Source: Sorangium cellulosum | Lineage (GTDB): Bacteria > Myxococcota_A > Polyangia > Polyangiales > Polyangiaceae | Reading direction: 5' to 3' | DNA: 32,225 bases | NCBI GenBank assembly: GCA_020720045.1 | Contig: DYPH01000071.1 | Span: forward strand, 1-32,225 | In this document: positions 19,539-27,932 of the stretch, in pieces | Numbering within the stretch: position 1 is the first letter of the stretch | How the letters are laid out: each line of letters begins with the position of its first letter | The notes under the pieces: generated by a model | Seen by the model: the letters and a program-made list of their open reading frames with translations, nothing else | The model's database searches: none | What the model was told of the DNA's origin: nothing | Translations under genes and position numbers: made by a program

Positions 19539-19562
19539 GGAAATGGGCCCGCCGTCGCTCGC
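19539..19562 (-). repeat. Mini-element-related palindromic segment, sucC/ung spacer
   Basis: On the minus strand it reads GCGAGCGACGGCGGGCCC followed by ATTTCC. It matches the segments at 24752-24776, 27041-27064 and 31924-31947 with few changes. It lies in the divergent 209-bp space between sucC and ung. No flanking repeat is seen. Confidence 0.65.
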
Positions 19563-19633
19563 GACGCCGCCTTCCGCAATTCGGCCGTTTCCGTTGACGG
19601 CTCGCCTCCCAACAGCGCAACGTGCGCACGACG

Positions 19634-20329
19634 ATGAACGACGGGATCAAGCTCGAAGCGCAGTGGAAGGAACGGATCGGCGAGTACTTGCTGCGGCCGG
19701 AGATGCGTGAACTCTCCCAGTTCCTCCGGAACGAAAAGCAGGCGGGGAAAGTCATCTATCCGGCGGGCGGAGATATTTTCGCGGCCTTCTCCCACACGCC
19801 TTTTGAAAAGGTGCGTGTGGTAGTTCTTGGGCAAGACCCCTACCACGGCCCATCGCAGGCCCACGGGCTCAGCTTTTCCGTGCGACCGGGGGTAACCATC
19901 CCCCCATCTTTAGACAATATTTTCAAAGAGATTTATCGAGACCTTGGGATCGCCCGGCCCGATCATGGCTGTTTGATTCCCTGGGCTGATCGCGGCGTGC
20001 TCTTGCTGAATGCCGTATTGACGGTCGAAGCGTCGAAGGCAAATTCGCACCAGGGTCGCGGTTGGGAAGGCTTCACCGATGCGGCGATTGGTGCACTGAG
20101 CCGCGAGCGCGAGGGCATTGTGTTCCTCCTCTGGGGCTCCTACGCCCAGAAAAAAGGGCAAATGATCGACGGGAAGAAGCACCTCGTCTTGAAGTCGGTG
20201 CACCCGTCGCCACTTTCCGCCCACCGCGGTTTTCTTGGCTGCGGTCATTTCTCCAAGGCCAACGAGTACTTCCGCGGACGCGGCGAGCCCGAGATCGACT
20301 GGGCGCTACCGGCGCGCGCCGACCTTTAG
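19634..20329 (+). CDS. ung: Uracil-DNA glycosylase, family 1
   Basis: This removes uracil from DNA as the first step of base excision repair. The 231-residue product carries the family 1 motifs: the catalytic Asp68 in [28 protein letters not shown], and the His190 loop [11 protein letters not shown], which inserts into the DNA minor groove. ATG 19634 is chosen; a GTG at 19622 is in frame. No strong ribosome site precedes either. It ends 4 bp from the stop of the opposite-strand hybrid kinase. Confidence 0.97.
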   Translation: MNDGIKLEAQWKERIGEYLLRPEMRELSQFLRNEKQAGKVIYPAGGDIFAAFSHTPFEKVRVVVLGQDPYHGPSQAHGLSFSVRPGVTIPPSLDNIFKEIYRDLGIARPDHGCLIPWADRGVLLLNAVLTVEASKANSHQGRGWEGFTDAAIGALSREREGIVFLLWGSYAQKKGQMIDGKKHLVLKSVHPSPLSAHRGFLGCGHFSKANEYFRGRGEPEIDWALPARADL

Positions 20330-20333
20330 GCCT

Positions 20334-22445
20334 TCAGACCTTCTTCTCCCGGTTGGGGAGGATGGCCGCGATCGCCGCTTCGAGCTCGGGGATCGTGAAC
20401 GGTTTCTGGAGGAAGCGTACGTTGGGGGCGGCGGTCAGGTCGGCGATGTCGTCGGGGGCTGCGTAGCCGCTGACGAAGAGCGTCGGCGCCGCAAATCCCT
20501 GGGCTGCCAGATGTTCCTGGGTTTGTACGCCGTCGAGATCGGGCATTGTGAGATCGAGGATCGCAAGCGCGATCGTCGATCCATGTTCGCGATGCAACGA
20601 GAGAGCTTCGCGCCCCGAGGCAGCGAGAAGCGGTTTGAAGCCGAGGTGCTTCGTCATCCGCCCAAAGAGGTTTCGCAGCGCCGCTTCGTCGTCCACCACA
20701 AGGACGGCGGGCGTCGAATCGGTCGAAAGAACGGGTGTATTGGCGTTCGCCGCGAGCGGAAGGTAGACACGGAAGACGGTACCGTGGCGCTCGACGTCGA
20801 CGTTGCTCTCGACGACAAGAGCGCCGGCGTGGCGACGAACAATACCAAGAACTGCGGAGAGCCCCAACCCTCGCCCCTCAAGCTTGGTCGTGAAGAATGG
20901 CTCAAAGATTCGCGGAAGATGCTCATCGGCAATGCCGGTTCCGTGGTCGCGTACGCTCACGACGAAGTAGCGCCCCGCGAGGCAGTCGCTGCCGACGGGG
21001 GCGAGGCGGAACGCGTCCCGCGCGACGTGCTCGACGCGCGTTTCGACGTCGACGACGCCGTCTTTGCCTTCGAGGGCTTCGGAGGCGTTGAGGACCAAAT
21101 TCAGAATGACTTGCCGTAGTTGAGCGCTGTCGGCGAGCACCGGCGCCTCACCGCCATTCGTGCGGAAGACAAGCCGCGTCCGCTTCGGGAGCATTGCGCC
21201 GAGGAGCGTAAGCGTGTCGCCGACGAGGGCGGCACCGTCGACCTCCGAGAGCGTCGCGTTCGAGCGGCCCGCGTAGGAAAGGAGCTGGGTGGAGAGCTCG
21301 CTGGCGCGTCGCGCCGCGGTTTCGATCTGGTGGAGGGGGGCGTCCGGCCCTTCGAGGTTCGGATGCTCGATGCGGAGGAGGCTCGACGCCCCCATGACGA
21401 CGCCGAGGAGGTTGTTAAAATCGTGGGCGACGCCGCCGGTGAGAACACCAAGAGATTCAAGTCTTTGTGTCTCTGCGAGCTTCAGATCGAGGGAGCGCTC
21501 GCGCACTTCGCGGAGCCGCTCGTCGGTCACGTCGGAGACCGCGCCGACGATGCCGTTGCCGTGGCTCCGGGCAAAACGCCGCAGCCCGATCGACAGGTGA
21601 CGGCGCGCGGCGCCAGGAAATACGTAGGTCACTTCGCAGCGAGCGGCCCCTTCGGCAAGGGCTTGCGTCCGGGCGGCGTCGAAGGCGCCCCTCCCCTCGT
21701 CGTCGAGGGCACTTCGGAACTCGCCGATCGGAATGCGGCGACCACCGGCCCCTTCGCCAGGCGCCGAATGGAGGGATTGTGCGGGGAGCAGGTGCTCAGA
21801 AAGTGGCTTTGAAAGGACCAGTACTTCATCGAAAGCATTAATGAAGAACCAGCCGAAGCGGGCGAGCGACTGAGCCTCTTCGAGGACTCTCTCCCGCGCG
21901 CCGAGCCGCTCCTTGGCGAGCCGCGCGTCGAGGGTCGCCTGGCACGCCACCGCGAGATCACTAAGTGTTTTAACGACTTCGTCGTCGTAGGTGCGCGACG
22001 CGCCGTCGATCACACAGAGCGCACCGATCGGATGGCGCCGGGAATCATCGGCGTAAATCGGGACGCCGGCGTAGGCGACAATCCCCGCTTCTGTCGTGCC
22101 ACGGTTGAGGCGTAGCACCGGATGCTCGCGCGCGTCGTCGACGACCAAGGGCGCATTCAGTGCGACTACATACTTGCAAAACGAGTGCGTCAGCGGTGAC
22201 GTGCGGCGCGTCGCCCACGGCTCGTGGAGGCCGACCGCGCTCTTGAAGTGCTGGCGGGCGTCGTCGACGAAGGTGAGCAGAGACGTCGGGCTGTTCGTCA
22301 GCCGAGCCGCTAGGCGCGTGAAAAGGTCGAAGATTTCCTCGGGGGGTGATCCGGGGAGGCCCGTCTCCGCAAGGAGCGCGAGGCGCCCTTCATCGAGGAG
22401 GGTGGCGAGGAGAGCTTCGTCGGAGGGGAGATCACGATGGGTCAC
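20334..22445 (-). CDS. Soluble hybrid histidine kinase (GAF-PAS-HisKA-HATPase-REC)
   Basis: A cytoplasmic sensor kinase of 703 residues. A GAF domain covers about 30-175 (LTHSFCKYVV, APLVVDDAREHPVL, GIVAYAGVPI, IGALCVIDG), followed by a PAS-like domain at about 190-315 ending VGAVSDVTDERL. HisKA has His341 in GGVAHDFNNLLGVVMGAS. The ATPase domain has NLVLNASEALEG and GRGLGLSAVLGI. The C-terminal receiver has VVDDEAAL, the phosphoacceptor Asp in ILDLTMPDLDG and Lys in FLQKPF. The Cys in the GAF stretch occupies a position sometimes used for ligands, but no ligand can be predicted. It is a relative of the 13912-15507 kinase with an added GAF domain. No separate response regulator is next to it. 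Confidence 0.94.
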   Translation of the reverse strand: MTHRDLPSDEALLATLLDEGRLALLAETGLPGSPPEEIFDLFTRLAARLTNSPTSLLTFVDDARQHFKSAVGLHEPWATRRTSPLTHSFCKYVVALNAPLVVDDAREHPVLRLNRGTTEAGIVAYAGVPIYADDSRRHPIGALCVIDGASRTYDDEVVKTLSDLAVACQATLDARLAKERLGARERVLEEAQSLARFGWFFINAFDEVLVLSKPLSEHLLPAQSLHSAPGEGAGGRRIPIGEFRSALDDEGRGAFDAARTQALAEGAARCEVTYVFPGAARRHLSIGLRRFARSHGNGIVGAVSDVTDERLREVRERSLDLKLAETQRLESLGVLTGGVAHDFNNLLGVVMGASSLLRIEHPNLEGPDAPLHQIETAARRASELSTQLLSYAGRSNATLSEVDGAALVGDTLTLLGAMLPKRTRLVFRTNGGEAPVLADSAQLRQVILNLVLNASEALEGKDGVVDVETRVEHVARDAFRLAPVGSDCLAGRYFVVSVRDHGTGIADEHLPRIFEPFFTTKLEGRGLGLSAVLGIVRRHAGALVVESNVDVERHGTVFRVYLPLAANANTPVLSTDSTPAVLVVDDEAALRNLFGRMTKHLGFKPLLAASGREALSLHREHGSTIALAILDLTMPDLDGVQTQEHLAAQGFAAPTLFVSGYAAPDDIADLTAAPNVRFLQKPFTIPELEAAIAAILPNREKKV

Positions 22446-22552
22446 GGCGGCGGGAATGTCTCACCGATCGGTCATGCATGGGGGGGGAAATCGGCGGGCA
22501 AGCGTCGGCGATGGGCGGTGCAAACCGCTGCGTTTTCGACTACTCGCCAGCC

Positions 22553-23006
22553 ATGAACGGAGTTCCGAAGCTCGGCTATGTGATCATCTACGTGGCCGAC
22601 GTGGCGGCGAGCGTCGCCTTCTACGAGCGCGCCTTCGGCCTTCAGGCACGCTTCGTTCACGAGAGCGGCACCTAAGTTCCGTGCTCGCCGTTTCCTCGCC
22701 GCCTCCAGCGGCTCCGGGCGGACGAGCACCTACGCAGAGCTCGAAACCGGCGGCACCGCGCTGGCGTTTGCTGCCGAGTCGATGCCGGCGTTCCCGGGCG
22801 GCTTTGCGCCGAACCGGCGCGTGGAAAGACCGGCCGGCGCAGAGGTCGGGCTCGTCACGGACGATGTCGATGCATTGTACAAGCAAGCGGTCGCCGCCGG
22901 CGCCTTGGCGACGCTCGAACCGACGGTGAAGCCTTGGGGACAAACCGTGGCGTATGTTCGCGATCTTGATGGATTTCTTGTAGAACTTTGCTCGCCCGTG
23001 GGGTGA
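22553..23006 (+). pseudogene. VOC-family (glyoxalase-fold) gene broken by a mini-element
   Basis: The first 40 residues (MNGVPKLGYVIIYVADVAAS and FYERAFGLQARFVHESGT) are the start of a vicinal-oxygen-chelate protein and then meet TAA at 22673. The rest of the fold (AELETGGTALAF, GLVTDDVDALYKQAVAAGA, YVRDLDGFLVELCSPVG) continues in another frame to 23006. Between them is a 51-bp mini-element flanked by the 7-bp direct repeat GCACCTA (22668-22674 and 22726-22732). Removing 58 bp rejoins HESGT to YAELE and gives a continuous 131-residue frame, the usual size for single-domain VOC proteins (glyoxalase, dioxygenase or resistance-type; exact role unknown). The coding quality outside the insertion is intact, so the event looks recent. 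Confidence 0.92.
22675..22725 (-). repeat. Complete mini-element, 51 bp, with 7-bp target duplication
   Basis: On the minus strand the element starts TCGTCCGCCCGGAGCCGC and ends GAGCACGGAACT. It has a stem GCCGC/GCGGC around a short loop and the conserved GAGGAAACGGCG. The direct repeats GCACCTA lie immediately outside. This copy defines the ends of the family most clearly because the host reading frame shows what was there before insertion. Confidence 0.92.
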
Positions 23007-23015
23007 CGATCGCCG

Positions 23016-23744
23016 CTACTTTGCGAGAACGGGCACGAAGGTCCACCCCTCGGCGGCGAAGGGGGCGACGACCTCCGCGAGTTCGTCGAAAGGGGTGGCC
23101 GGATCGGCCTGCAGGGCGACCGTTTTCACGCCACCGGCGGCGACGAAACCGATTTGTTTCGCACAGTTGGCAACCGCGTTTGGGCGGAACTCCCCTTGTG
23201 CCGACCGGGAGAGGGCGACGCCGGGACCGATCGACGCGCAGCCGGGACCGACGGCACCGCCGGCGCTACGGAGGCTCACGCCGCTCGGGAGGATCATCAT
23301 GGAAAGCGAATGCGGCGCCACGGCAGCGCCCGCTTGGGCCGGCGCCTCAAGGGCGAGGTCGATGCCGCGCACCGCGCCGTGAAGGCGAAGGCGCGGGCTC
23401 CCGAAATACTGGCTCGTTGCGAGGAGTTCTTCGAGGAGCCGATAGCTTGTGGAGCCGTCGACCTCGATGGCGACGCCGGCGGCGCGCCCCCCACGATCGG
23501 CGCGCTGAAGGGCATCTCCGACGGGGACGAGGTAGAAATCGGCGAGCCCACGGCGTTTGAAGGCTTCGGGAGCACCTCGTGATGGGTCTCCAGAAAGGGG
23601 AATGAGCACGCTCCCATCGTGGGCAAGAATGGCCTCGGCGGTGACGGCGAACTGGATGCCGTCGGCGAGCGGTGCGTGGGGGGCCGTCGACGACGAGCAG
23701 CCGGCGAGGAGCGGGAGCAAGAAGGCGAAATACTTCGTAGTCAT
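23016..23744 (-). CDS. Lipoprotein with two ExbD/TolR-like segments
   Basis: A 242-residue envelope protein with a clear lipoprotein signal, LLAGC (Cys16). Two stretches resemble the periplasmic domain of ExbD/TolR: VAIEVDGSTSYRLLEELLAT (about residues 90-110) and VALQADPATPFDELAEVVAP (about 208-228), each followed by a short strand (RLRLHGA and WTFVPVLAK). ExbD itself is anchored by an N-terminal membrane helix and works with a proton channel; here there is only a lipid anchor, so a motor role is unlikely, and peptidoglycan or partner binding is an alternative. This assignment rests on pattern resemblance only. It is convergent with the broken VOC gene. Confidence 0.75.
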   Translation of the reverse strand: MTTKYFAFLLPLLAGCSSSTAPHAPLADGIQFAVTAEAILAHDGSVLIPLSGDPSRGAPEAFKRRGLADFYLVPVGDALQRADRGGRAAGVAIEVDGSTSYRLLEELLATSQYFGSPRLRLHGAVRGIDLALEAPAQAGAAVAPHSLSMMILPSGVSLRSAGGAVGPGCASIGPGVALSRSAQGEFRPNAVANCAKQIGFVAAGGVKTVALQADPATPFDELAEVVAPFAAEGWTFVPVLAK

Positions 23745-24162
23745 CGTTTTACCGCCAGCTTGGAGAGTCGTTCACCGACAGGCCGGTGTCGTATACGTTG
23801 CGATGCCGGGCCCCCCGCGAACATTCGAAGCTTGTCCATTTTCTTTGAAAGTCGACAATGGACAGAATGGCAAGCGAAGGGCCAGCAATTCGACGACTTC
23901 AATAGGTCTACCTGCGTTTGTCTCGGCCTGGCGAAACGCCGGATCCGAGAACAAGTTCGTCCTCGCCCGCTAGCGCGGCTCAAGGAACAAATGCGCCACT
24001 CAGCGGCTCGCGGACGGGGATGACCGTGTTCCCTCCCCTCCTCCGTTGTCGGCACCGGCGGCCCCATTCGCGGGGAGCGGCGTCAAATGCGCGATTTTTG
24101 GGGCCCGCGACGCGCAACCAAGGCTTGCACCGAGGGCCCAGGCCAGTAGAGAGGCGCTTACG
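23745..24162. other. 418-bp space without a supported gene
   Basis: Short open frames here are all unsupported. The space separates the minus-strand lipoprotein from the plus-strand small genes, so it should hold divergent promoters. It contains an inverted repeat at 23833-23864 and, near 24005-24025, a short GC-rich stretch (CTCGCGGACGGGGAT) that vaguely resembles the mini-element end. Confidence 0.5.
23833..23864. promoter_or_regulatory. Imperfect inverted repeat, possible operator
   Basis: TGTCCATTTTC (23833-23843) and GACAATGGACA (23854-23864) match at 10 of 11 positions as an inverted repeat with a 10-bp spacer, in a locally AT-richer stretch about 90 bp upstream of the ExbD-like lipoprotein gene. 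The centre-to-centre distance of the arms (about two helix turns) fits a dimeric regulator. No regulator gene is adjacent. Confidence 0.4.
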
Positions 24163-24390
24163 ATGACAGCGAAGCACGACGGCCGCCACGCAGCGAACAA
24201 CCTCTGGGTCACTCAGCAGAATCTGGCGCGCGCCAAAGGGGGGCGTCCCCAGTACGAAGCGAAGCCGCGTGGACCAAAAGCGCCCGTCGCCGCGAAGAAG
24301 GTCCCGCTCCGGGGACCGGCCGCGCGCGCGCCGAAGCCGGTCACCGAAGCGAGCCCGGCCGCCGACACGCCGGCGACGGAAACGCCCTGA
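24163..24390 (+). CDS. Small basic Ala/Pro-rich protein
   Basis: A 75-residue product that is basic and low-complexity in its C-terminal half (repeated Pro/Ala/Lys: RGPKAPVAAKKVPLRGPAAR), with an N-terminus MTAKHDGRHAANNLWVTQQN that looks helical. AGAGG lies 8 nt before the ATG. No signal peptide. Such tails often bind nucleic acid, but no function can be claimed. It is followed after 56 bp by the PhnA-type gene in the same direction. Confidence 0.5.
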   Translation: MTAKHDGRHAANNLWVTQQNLARAKGGRPQYEAKPRGPKAPVAAKKVPLRGPAARAPKPVTEASPAADTPATETP

Positions 24391-24446
24391 TTCTGGCGCC
24401 GTCGAAAAAGCGGCACCGACCGAGCGGATGAGGTAAGCGCCACCGG

Positions 24447-24659
24447 ATGCCCGTCAAAGACAGCAACGGAACGCTCCTCGCGGAAGGTGACTCGGTCACC
24501 GTGATCAAAGACCTCAAAGTAAAAGGGGGCTCCTCCGATTTGAAGCGGGGGACGATGATCAAGAAGATCCGATTGATCGACGACGACGAGGAGGCCATCG
24601 AGTGCCGCGTGGATGGGAGCACACTCGTCCTGAAGACCTGCTTCCTCAAGAAAGCCTGA
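24447..24659 (+). CDS. PhnA/YjdM C-terminal domain protein
   Basis: The 70-residue product matches the C-terminal domain of the E. coli YjdM (PhnA) family almost end to end: [38 protein letters not shown] and CRVDG. The N-terminal zinc-ribbon half of YjdM is absent, and the gene starts exactly at the domain edge. The biochemical role of this domain is not established; the old link to phosphonate use is doubtful. The ATG lacks a strong ribosome site. It is closed by a bidirectional terminator shared with icd. Confidence 0.9.
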   Translation: MPVKDSNGTLLAEGDSVTVIKDLKVKGGSSDLKRGTMIKKIRLIDDDEEAIECRVDGSTLVLKTCFLKKA

Positions 24660-24698
24660 CGACGTTTCGCGGCACCACTACCGCGGAACAAACGAAGA

Positions 24699-24734
24699 AA
24701 CCCTCGATGCCGCGAACGGCTTCGAGGTTTTTTT
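24699..24734. terminator. Bidirectional terminator between PhnA-type gene and icd
   Basis: AACCCTCGATGCCG pairs with CGGCTTCGAGGTT (one bulge, one mismatch) around CGAA, which reads TTCG on the other strand. The plus strand continues into a run of seven T, and the minus strand into TTTCTTCGTTTG. Both convergent genes end close by. Confidence 0.85.
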
Positions 24735-24751
24735 GCGGCGGGGACGGGCCT

Positions 24752-24776
24752 GGTAATTTGGCCCGCCGTCCGTCGC
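24752..24776 (-). repeat. Mini-element-related segment, downstream of icd
   Basis: On the minus strand it reads GCGACGGACGGCGGGCC followed by AAATTACC, resembling the copies at 19539 and 27041. It lies between the icd stop and the shared terminator. Confidence 0.55.
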
Positions 24777-24784
24777 GACGCGGC

Positions 24785-26068
24785 TCACATGTGGGCGATG
24801 ATGTTGTCGCCGAACTCGGAGCACTTCACTTCCGTGGCCCCTTCCATCATGCGGGCGAAGTCGTAGGTGACCTTCTTGGAGGCGATCGCGCCGTCCATGC
24901 CCTTGATGAGGAGGTCGGCCGCTTCGTGCCAGCCGAGGTGACGGAACATCATTTCGCCGGAGAGGATGACCGAGCCCGGGTTGACCTTGTCGAGGTCGGC
25001 GTACTTCGGCGCGGTGCCGTGGGTCGCCTCGAAGATCGCGTGGCCGGTGACGTAGTTGGCGTTGCCACCGGGGGCGATGCCGATGCCGCCGACCTGCGCG
25101 GCGAGGGCGTCCGAGAGGTAGTCGCCGTTGAGGTTGAGCGTCGCGATGACGTCGAATTCCTTCGCGCGGGTGAGGACCTGCTGAAGGGTGATGTCGGCGA
25201 TGGCGTCCTTGACGAGGATCTTGCCGCTGGCGAGGGCCGCCTTCTGCTCGGCGTTCGCGGCGTCTTCGCCCTTCGCCGCCTTCGTGCGCTCCCACTCGGA
25301 CCAGGTGTAGACCTTGTCGCCGAACTCGCGCTCGGCAAGGGCGTAGCCCCACTTCATGAAGGCACCTTCGGTGTACTTCATGATGTTGCCTTTGTGGACG
25401 AACGTGACGCTCTTGCGCTTCGCTTCAATCGCGAACTCAATCGCCGCACGGACGAGACGCTCGGTCCCCTCTTCGGAGACCGGCTTGATGCCGATACCCG
25501 AGGAGCCCGGGAAGCGGATCTTCTTGAAGTCCTTCGGGAATTCGTTCTCGAGGAACGCCATGATCTTCGCAACTTCGGGGCTCTTCGCCTCGAATTCGAT
25601 GCCGGCGTAGATGTCTTCGCAGTTTTCGCGGAAGATCACCATGTCGACGTCTTGGGGGCGCTTGACCGGGCTCGGAACGCCCTGGAACCAACGCACCGGG
25701 CGGAGGCAGACGTAGAGGTCGAGCATCTGACGGAGGGCGACGTTCAGCGAGCGGATGCCGCCGCCGATCGGCGTCGTGAGCGGCCCCTTGATGCCGACAA
25801 GGTAGGTGCGGAAGGCTTCGACGGTCTCGTCGGGGAGCCAGTTGTTCGTCTTCTCGAAGGCCTTTTCGCCGGCGAGGACTTCGTGCCAGGCGATCTTCTT
25901 CTCGCCCTTGTAGGCCTTCTCGACGGCGGCATCAAAGACGCGGACGGAGGCGCGCCAGATGTCGCGGCCGGTGCCGTCGCCTTCGATAAACGGGATGATC
26001 GGGTTGTTGGGGACGTTGAGCTTGTTGCCCGCACCCATCGTGATCGGCTGGCCCTGAATCGCAGTCAT
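24785..26068 (-). CDS. icd: Isocitrate dehydrogenase (NADP-type)
   Basis: This oxidatively decarboxylates isocitrate to 2-oxoglutarate in the TCA cycle. The 427-residue product shows the start [17 protein letters not shown] and the substrate Ser loop in [13 protein letters not shown], then [25 protein letters not shown], and the C-terminal cofactor region [11 protein letters not shown]. Lys/Tyr after HGTAPKYA fits NADP specificity of the E. coli type. The ATG at 26068 is chosen because GGAG lies 6 nt before it and the conserved fold follows; the open frame reaches 26206. It is preceded by a 149-bp leader after the rhomboid/TPR gene. Confidence 0.98.
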   Translation of the reverse strand: MTAIQGQPITMGAGNKLNVPNNPIIPFIEGDGTGRDIWRASVRVFDAAVEKAYKGEKKIAWHEVLAGEKAFEKTNNWLPDETVEAFRTYLVGIKGPLTTPIGGGIRSLNVALRQMLDLYVCLRPVRWFQGVPSPVKRPQDVDMVIFRENCEDIYAGIEFEAKSPEVAKIMAFLENEFPKDFKKIRFPGSSGIGIKPVSEEGTERLVRAAIEFAIEAKRKSVTFVHKGNIMKYTEGAFMKWGYALAEREFGDKVYTWSEWERTKAAKGEDAANAEQKAALASGKILVKDAIADITLQQVLTRAKEFDVIATLNLNGDYLSDALAAQVGGIGIAPGGNANYVTGHAIFEATHGTAPKYADLDKVNPGSVILSGEMMFRHLGWHEAADLLIKGMDGAIASKKVTYDFARMMEGATEVKCSEFGDNIIAHM

Positions 26069-26217
26069 CGAAATCTCCGCTGCTTGAAGAACGTCGCCGA
26101 TTGCCGAACGTGGCGATCTTGGTCGACTTTCCGTCGGTGTGTTAGAAACGTAGGCTTCGAGTGCCTTTCGCAAGGTCGCTCGTGGGCGGGCACCTACCAC
26201 ACTCACAAAGGGGCCGG

Positions 26218-27920
26218 CTAGCGGGACGCGCGCTCCGGGCAGTCGCCAGCGTCGACGAGGAGCTTCTTGGCGTAGTCGCCGTGGGTACCTGCGCAGACCG
26301 CCACCCGGATTGGCGGCGTCTCTGCGTCGCGCTTCAATTTGAGGAGCGAAAAGTACTTCACCGCGCTCAATACGCCGAGATCGACCCCTTTCGGGAACGC
26401 CGAAGCGACGCCGGGCACCGCCGCCTCCGCGGAAGCAATCTCCGCAAGTGCGCGTTCGAAATCCTTGGCATTGTAGGCTCTCAATGCCGCCTGCTTATGG
26501 ACGCGCGGGTCCTTCGGATAGCGCTTGAGCCACTCGTCGAGGTGAGCGTTCCAGACGGCAACGCTATCGGGCCCCATCGGGTTCAGCTCGTTCGGGAGGA
26601 GGTCAAAGAAGACGCGGTCCCCCTCCAATGACTTGAATTCTTCGTCAAATTTCCGCTTCTGGTCGGCGCCAAAGTAGGACTCGGTGCGGGCGCTCGCCGC
26701 GTAGCCGGCGCCGATCGCGCGATCAAAGGCCTCCCGATCTTGGGAGTCACGGGCCTGTTCCGCCTGCCAAAGGAGCACGCGCGGATCGTCCGGAAAGCGG
26801 GACGCCCAGGCCCGAAAGAGCTCATTGTGGGGCCCGCTGTCCTTCGGAAGATCTTCGTTCGGAATCAGCGTTGCTGCAAGAGCGACTTCTGCGCGCATCG
26901 GCGCGTAGGCACGGCTCGGGATACGGGAGAGAGCGACGGCATTCAGCAGCACGGTCGCCGCGGCAAGCGCTGTCACGAGCGGCGCCGTGAGCGCGCGCTT
27001 CCAGGCGGTATGCCCATCCCGTTCGCGACTGGGCCCTTGTGGAAGTGGGCCCGCCGTCTCTCGCGGACGGGGGCATCCCCGTGGACGGCGAGCGGGAGCA
27101 GGCTCGGCACGAGAACGCGTGCAAGCTGCAACCGAATTCCGGTGCGGATCGGCTCCGCCAGGACCATGCCGGCCGTCACGACGCCGAGGATCGCCCCGGA
27201 AGCGCCGACGGAGAGGACGTTCCCTTTGTTGGCAAGGACCGACCCAAGAGAGCCGAAAAGACCCGAAATTCCGTAAAGAAGGACGAACCAGCGGGCGCCG
27301 ATTTTCCGCTCCAGGAAGACGCCCGCCATGCCGAGGGCGACGCCGTTGAGCGCGAGATGCACCGGATCGGCGTGGAGGAATGTCGCCGTGAGCAGCCGGA
27401 AGTAGTCGCCGTCCCGGAGCGCCTCTTTTCCGAGGGCGCCCAGCGCTTGGAGGGTAAGAATATTCGGGGCGAAGCCGGTTCGCGGCGCGACCGGGAGCGC
27501 GTATTCGAGGAAGAGCCCGACGACGAGCACCGCCAGCAACGTGAACGTCGCCGTCATCGGCTGGGCCGGGAGTTCGCCGAGCGAGTCGGGGGCGCCCGGT
27601 TGTTCCAGGGCACGCAGAAGATCGTCGTGATCGGCTGCGCGAATCACGAGTGATTTCTTGAAGTTGCCCCACCAGCGATCGTAGGAAAGCTCGAGGTGGA
27701 GCGGCTCTTCACCGACGGCGAACGAGAAGGTGCGGCTGCGCGGGACAGGGCTTTGCACCGTGGCGACGAGGACGTGATCGCCGGCGCCGAGGTCGACGGC
27801 GACGTGGGCACCGGCCCGAAAGGAACCGGCGTGGACGACCACGCCATCCACTCGAAACTCCAAAGGAAAATCGACGGCGTAGAAGCCCGGCGGCGCGAAG
27901 GAAAGCACGACGGTCGCCAT
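26218..27920 (-). pseudogene. Rhomboid-TPR gene split by a mini-element
   Basis: The N-terminal frame (27920 to about 27077) encodes a domain of about 140 residues and then rhomboid membrane helices: HLALNGVALGMAGVFLERKI and the catalytic-Ser motif GASGAILG. A second frame (about 27014 to 26218) begins with a membrane helix (LTAPLVTALAAATVLLNAVA) and then TPR-like repeats ([35 protein letters not shown]). Between them is a 53-bp mini-element flanked by CATCCC (27015-27020 and 27074-27079). Removing 59 bp gives one 547-residue frame, reading PLAVHGD then GHTAWKRAL. The family's second catalytic residue, His in a late helix (AHxGG), is not seen on either side, so an accompanying deletion or an inactive rhomboid is possible. 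As it stands, both halves cannot be made as one protein. Start is 12 nt after the S41-like gene. Confidence 0.82.
27021..27073 (-). repeat. Complete mini-element, 53 bp, in rhomboid-TPR gene
   Basis: On the minus strand it starts CCCCCGTCCGCGAGAGACGG and ends CCCAGTCGCGAAC, and can fold through GGGCCC pairs and CGTTCGCGA/TCGCGGACG arms. The flanking direct repeat is CATCCC (6 bp). Its ends, CGTCCGC and GAAC, match those of the VOC and MOSC copies, while its interior matches the segments at 19539 and 31924. Confidence 0.82.
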
Positions 27921-27932
27921 TAGAAGGCGGGA

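Noticed and set aside
19575-19610. GGCCGTTTCCGTTGACGG as another element part
   Set aside because: It resembles the conserved GGAAACGGC tract on the other strand, but similarity is limited to about 10 bp.
24005-24025. Possible further mini-element fragment (CTCGCGGACGGGGAT)
   Set aside because: Too short and too close to general GC composition to separate from chance.
24602-26221. 539-codon plus-strand frame opposite icd
   Set aside because: Antisense shadow of the conserved isocitrate dehydrogenase gene; it contains no recognisable domain.
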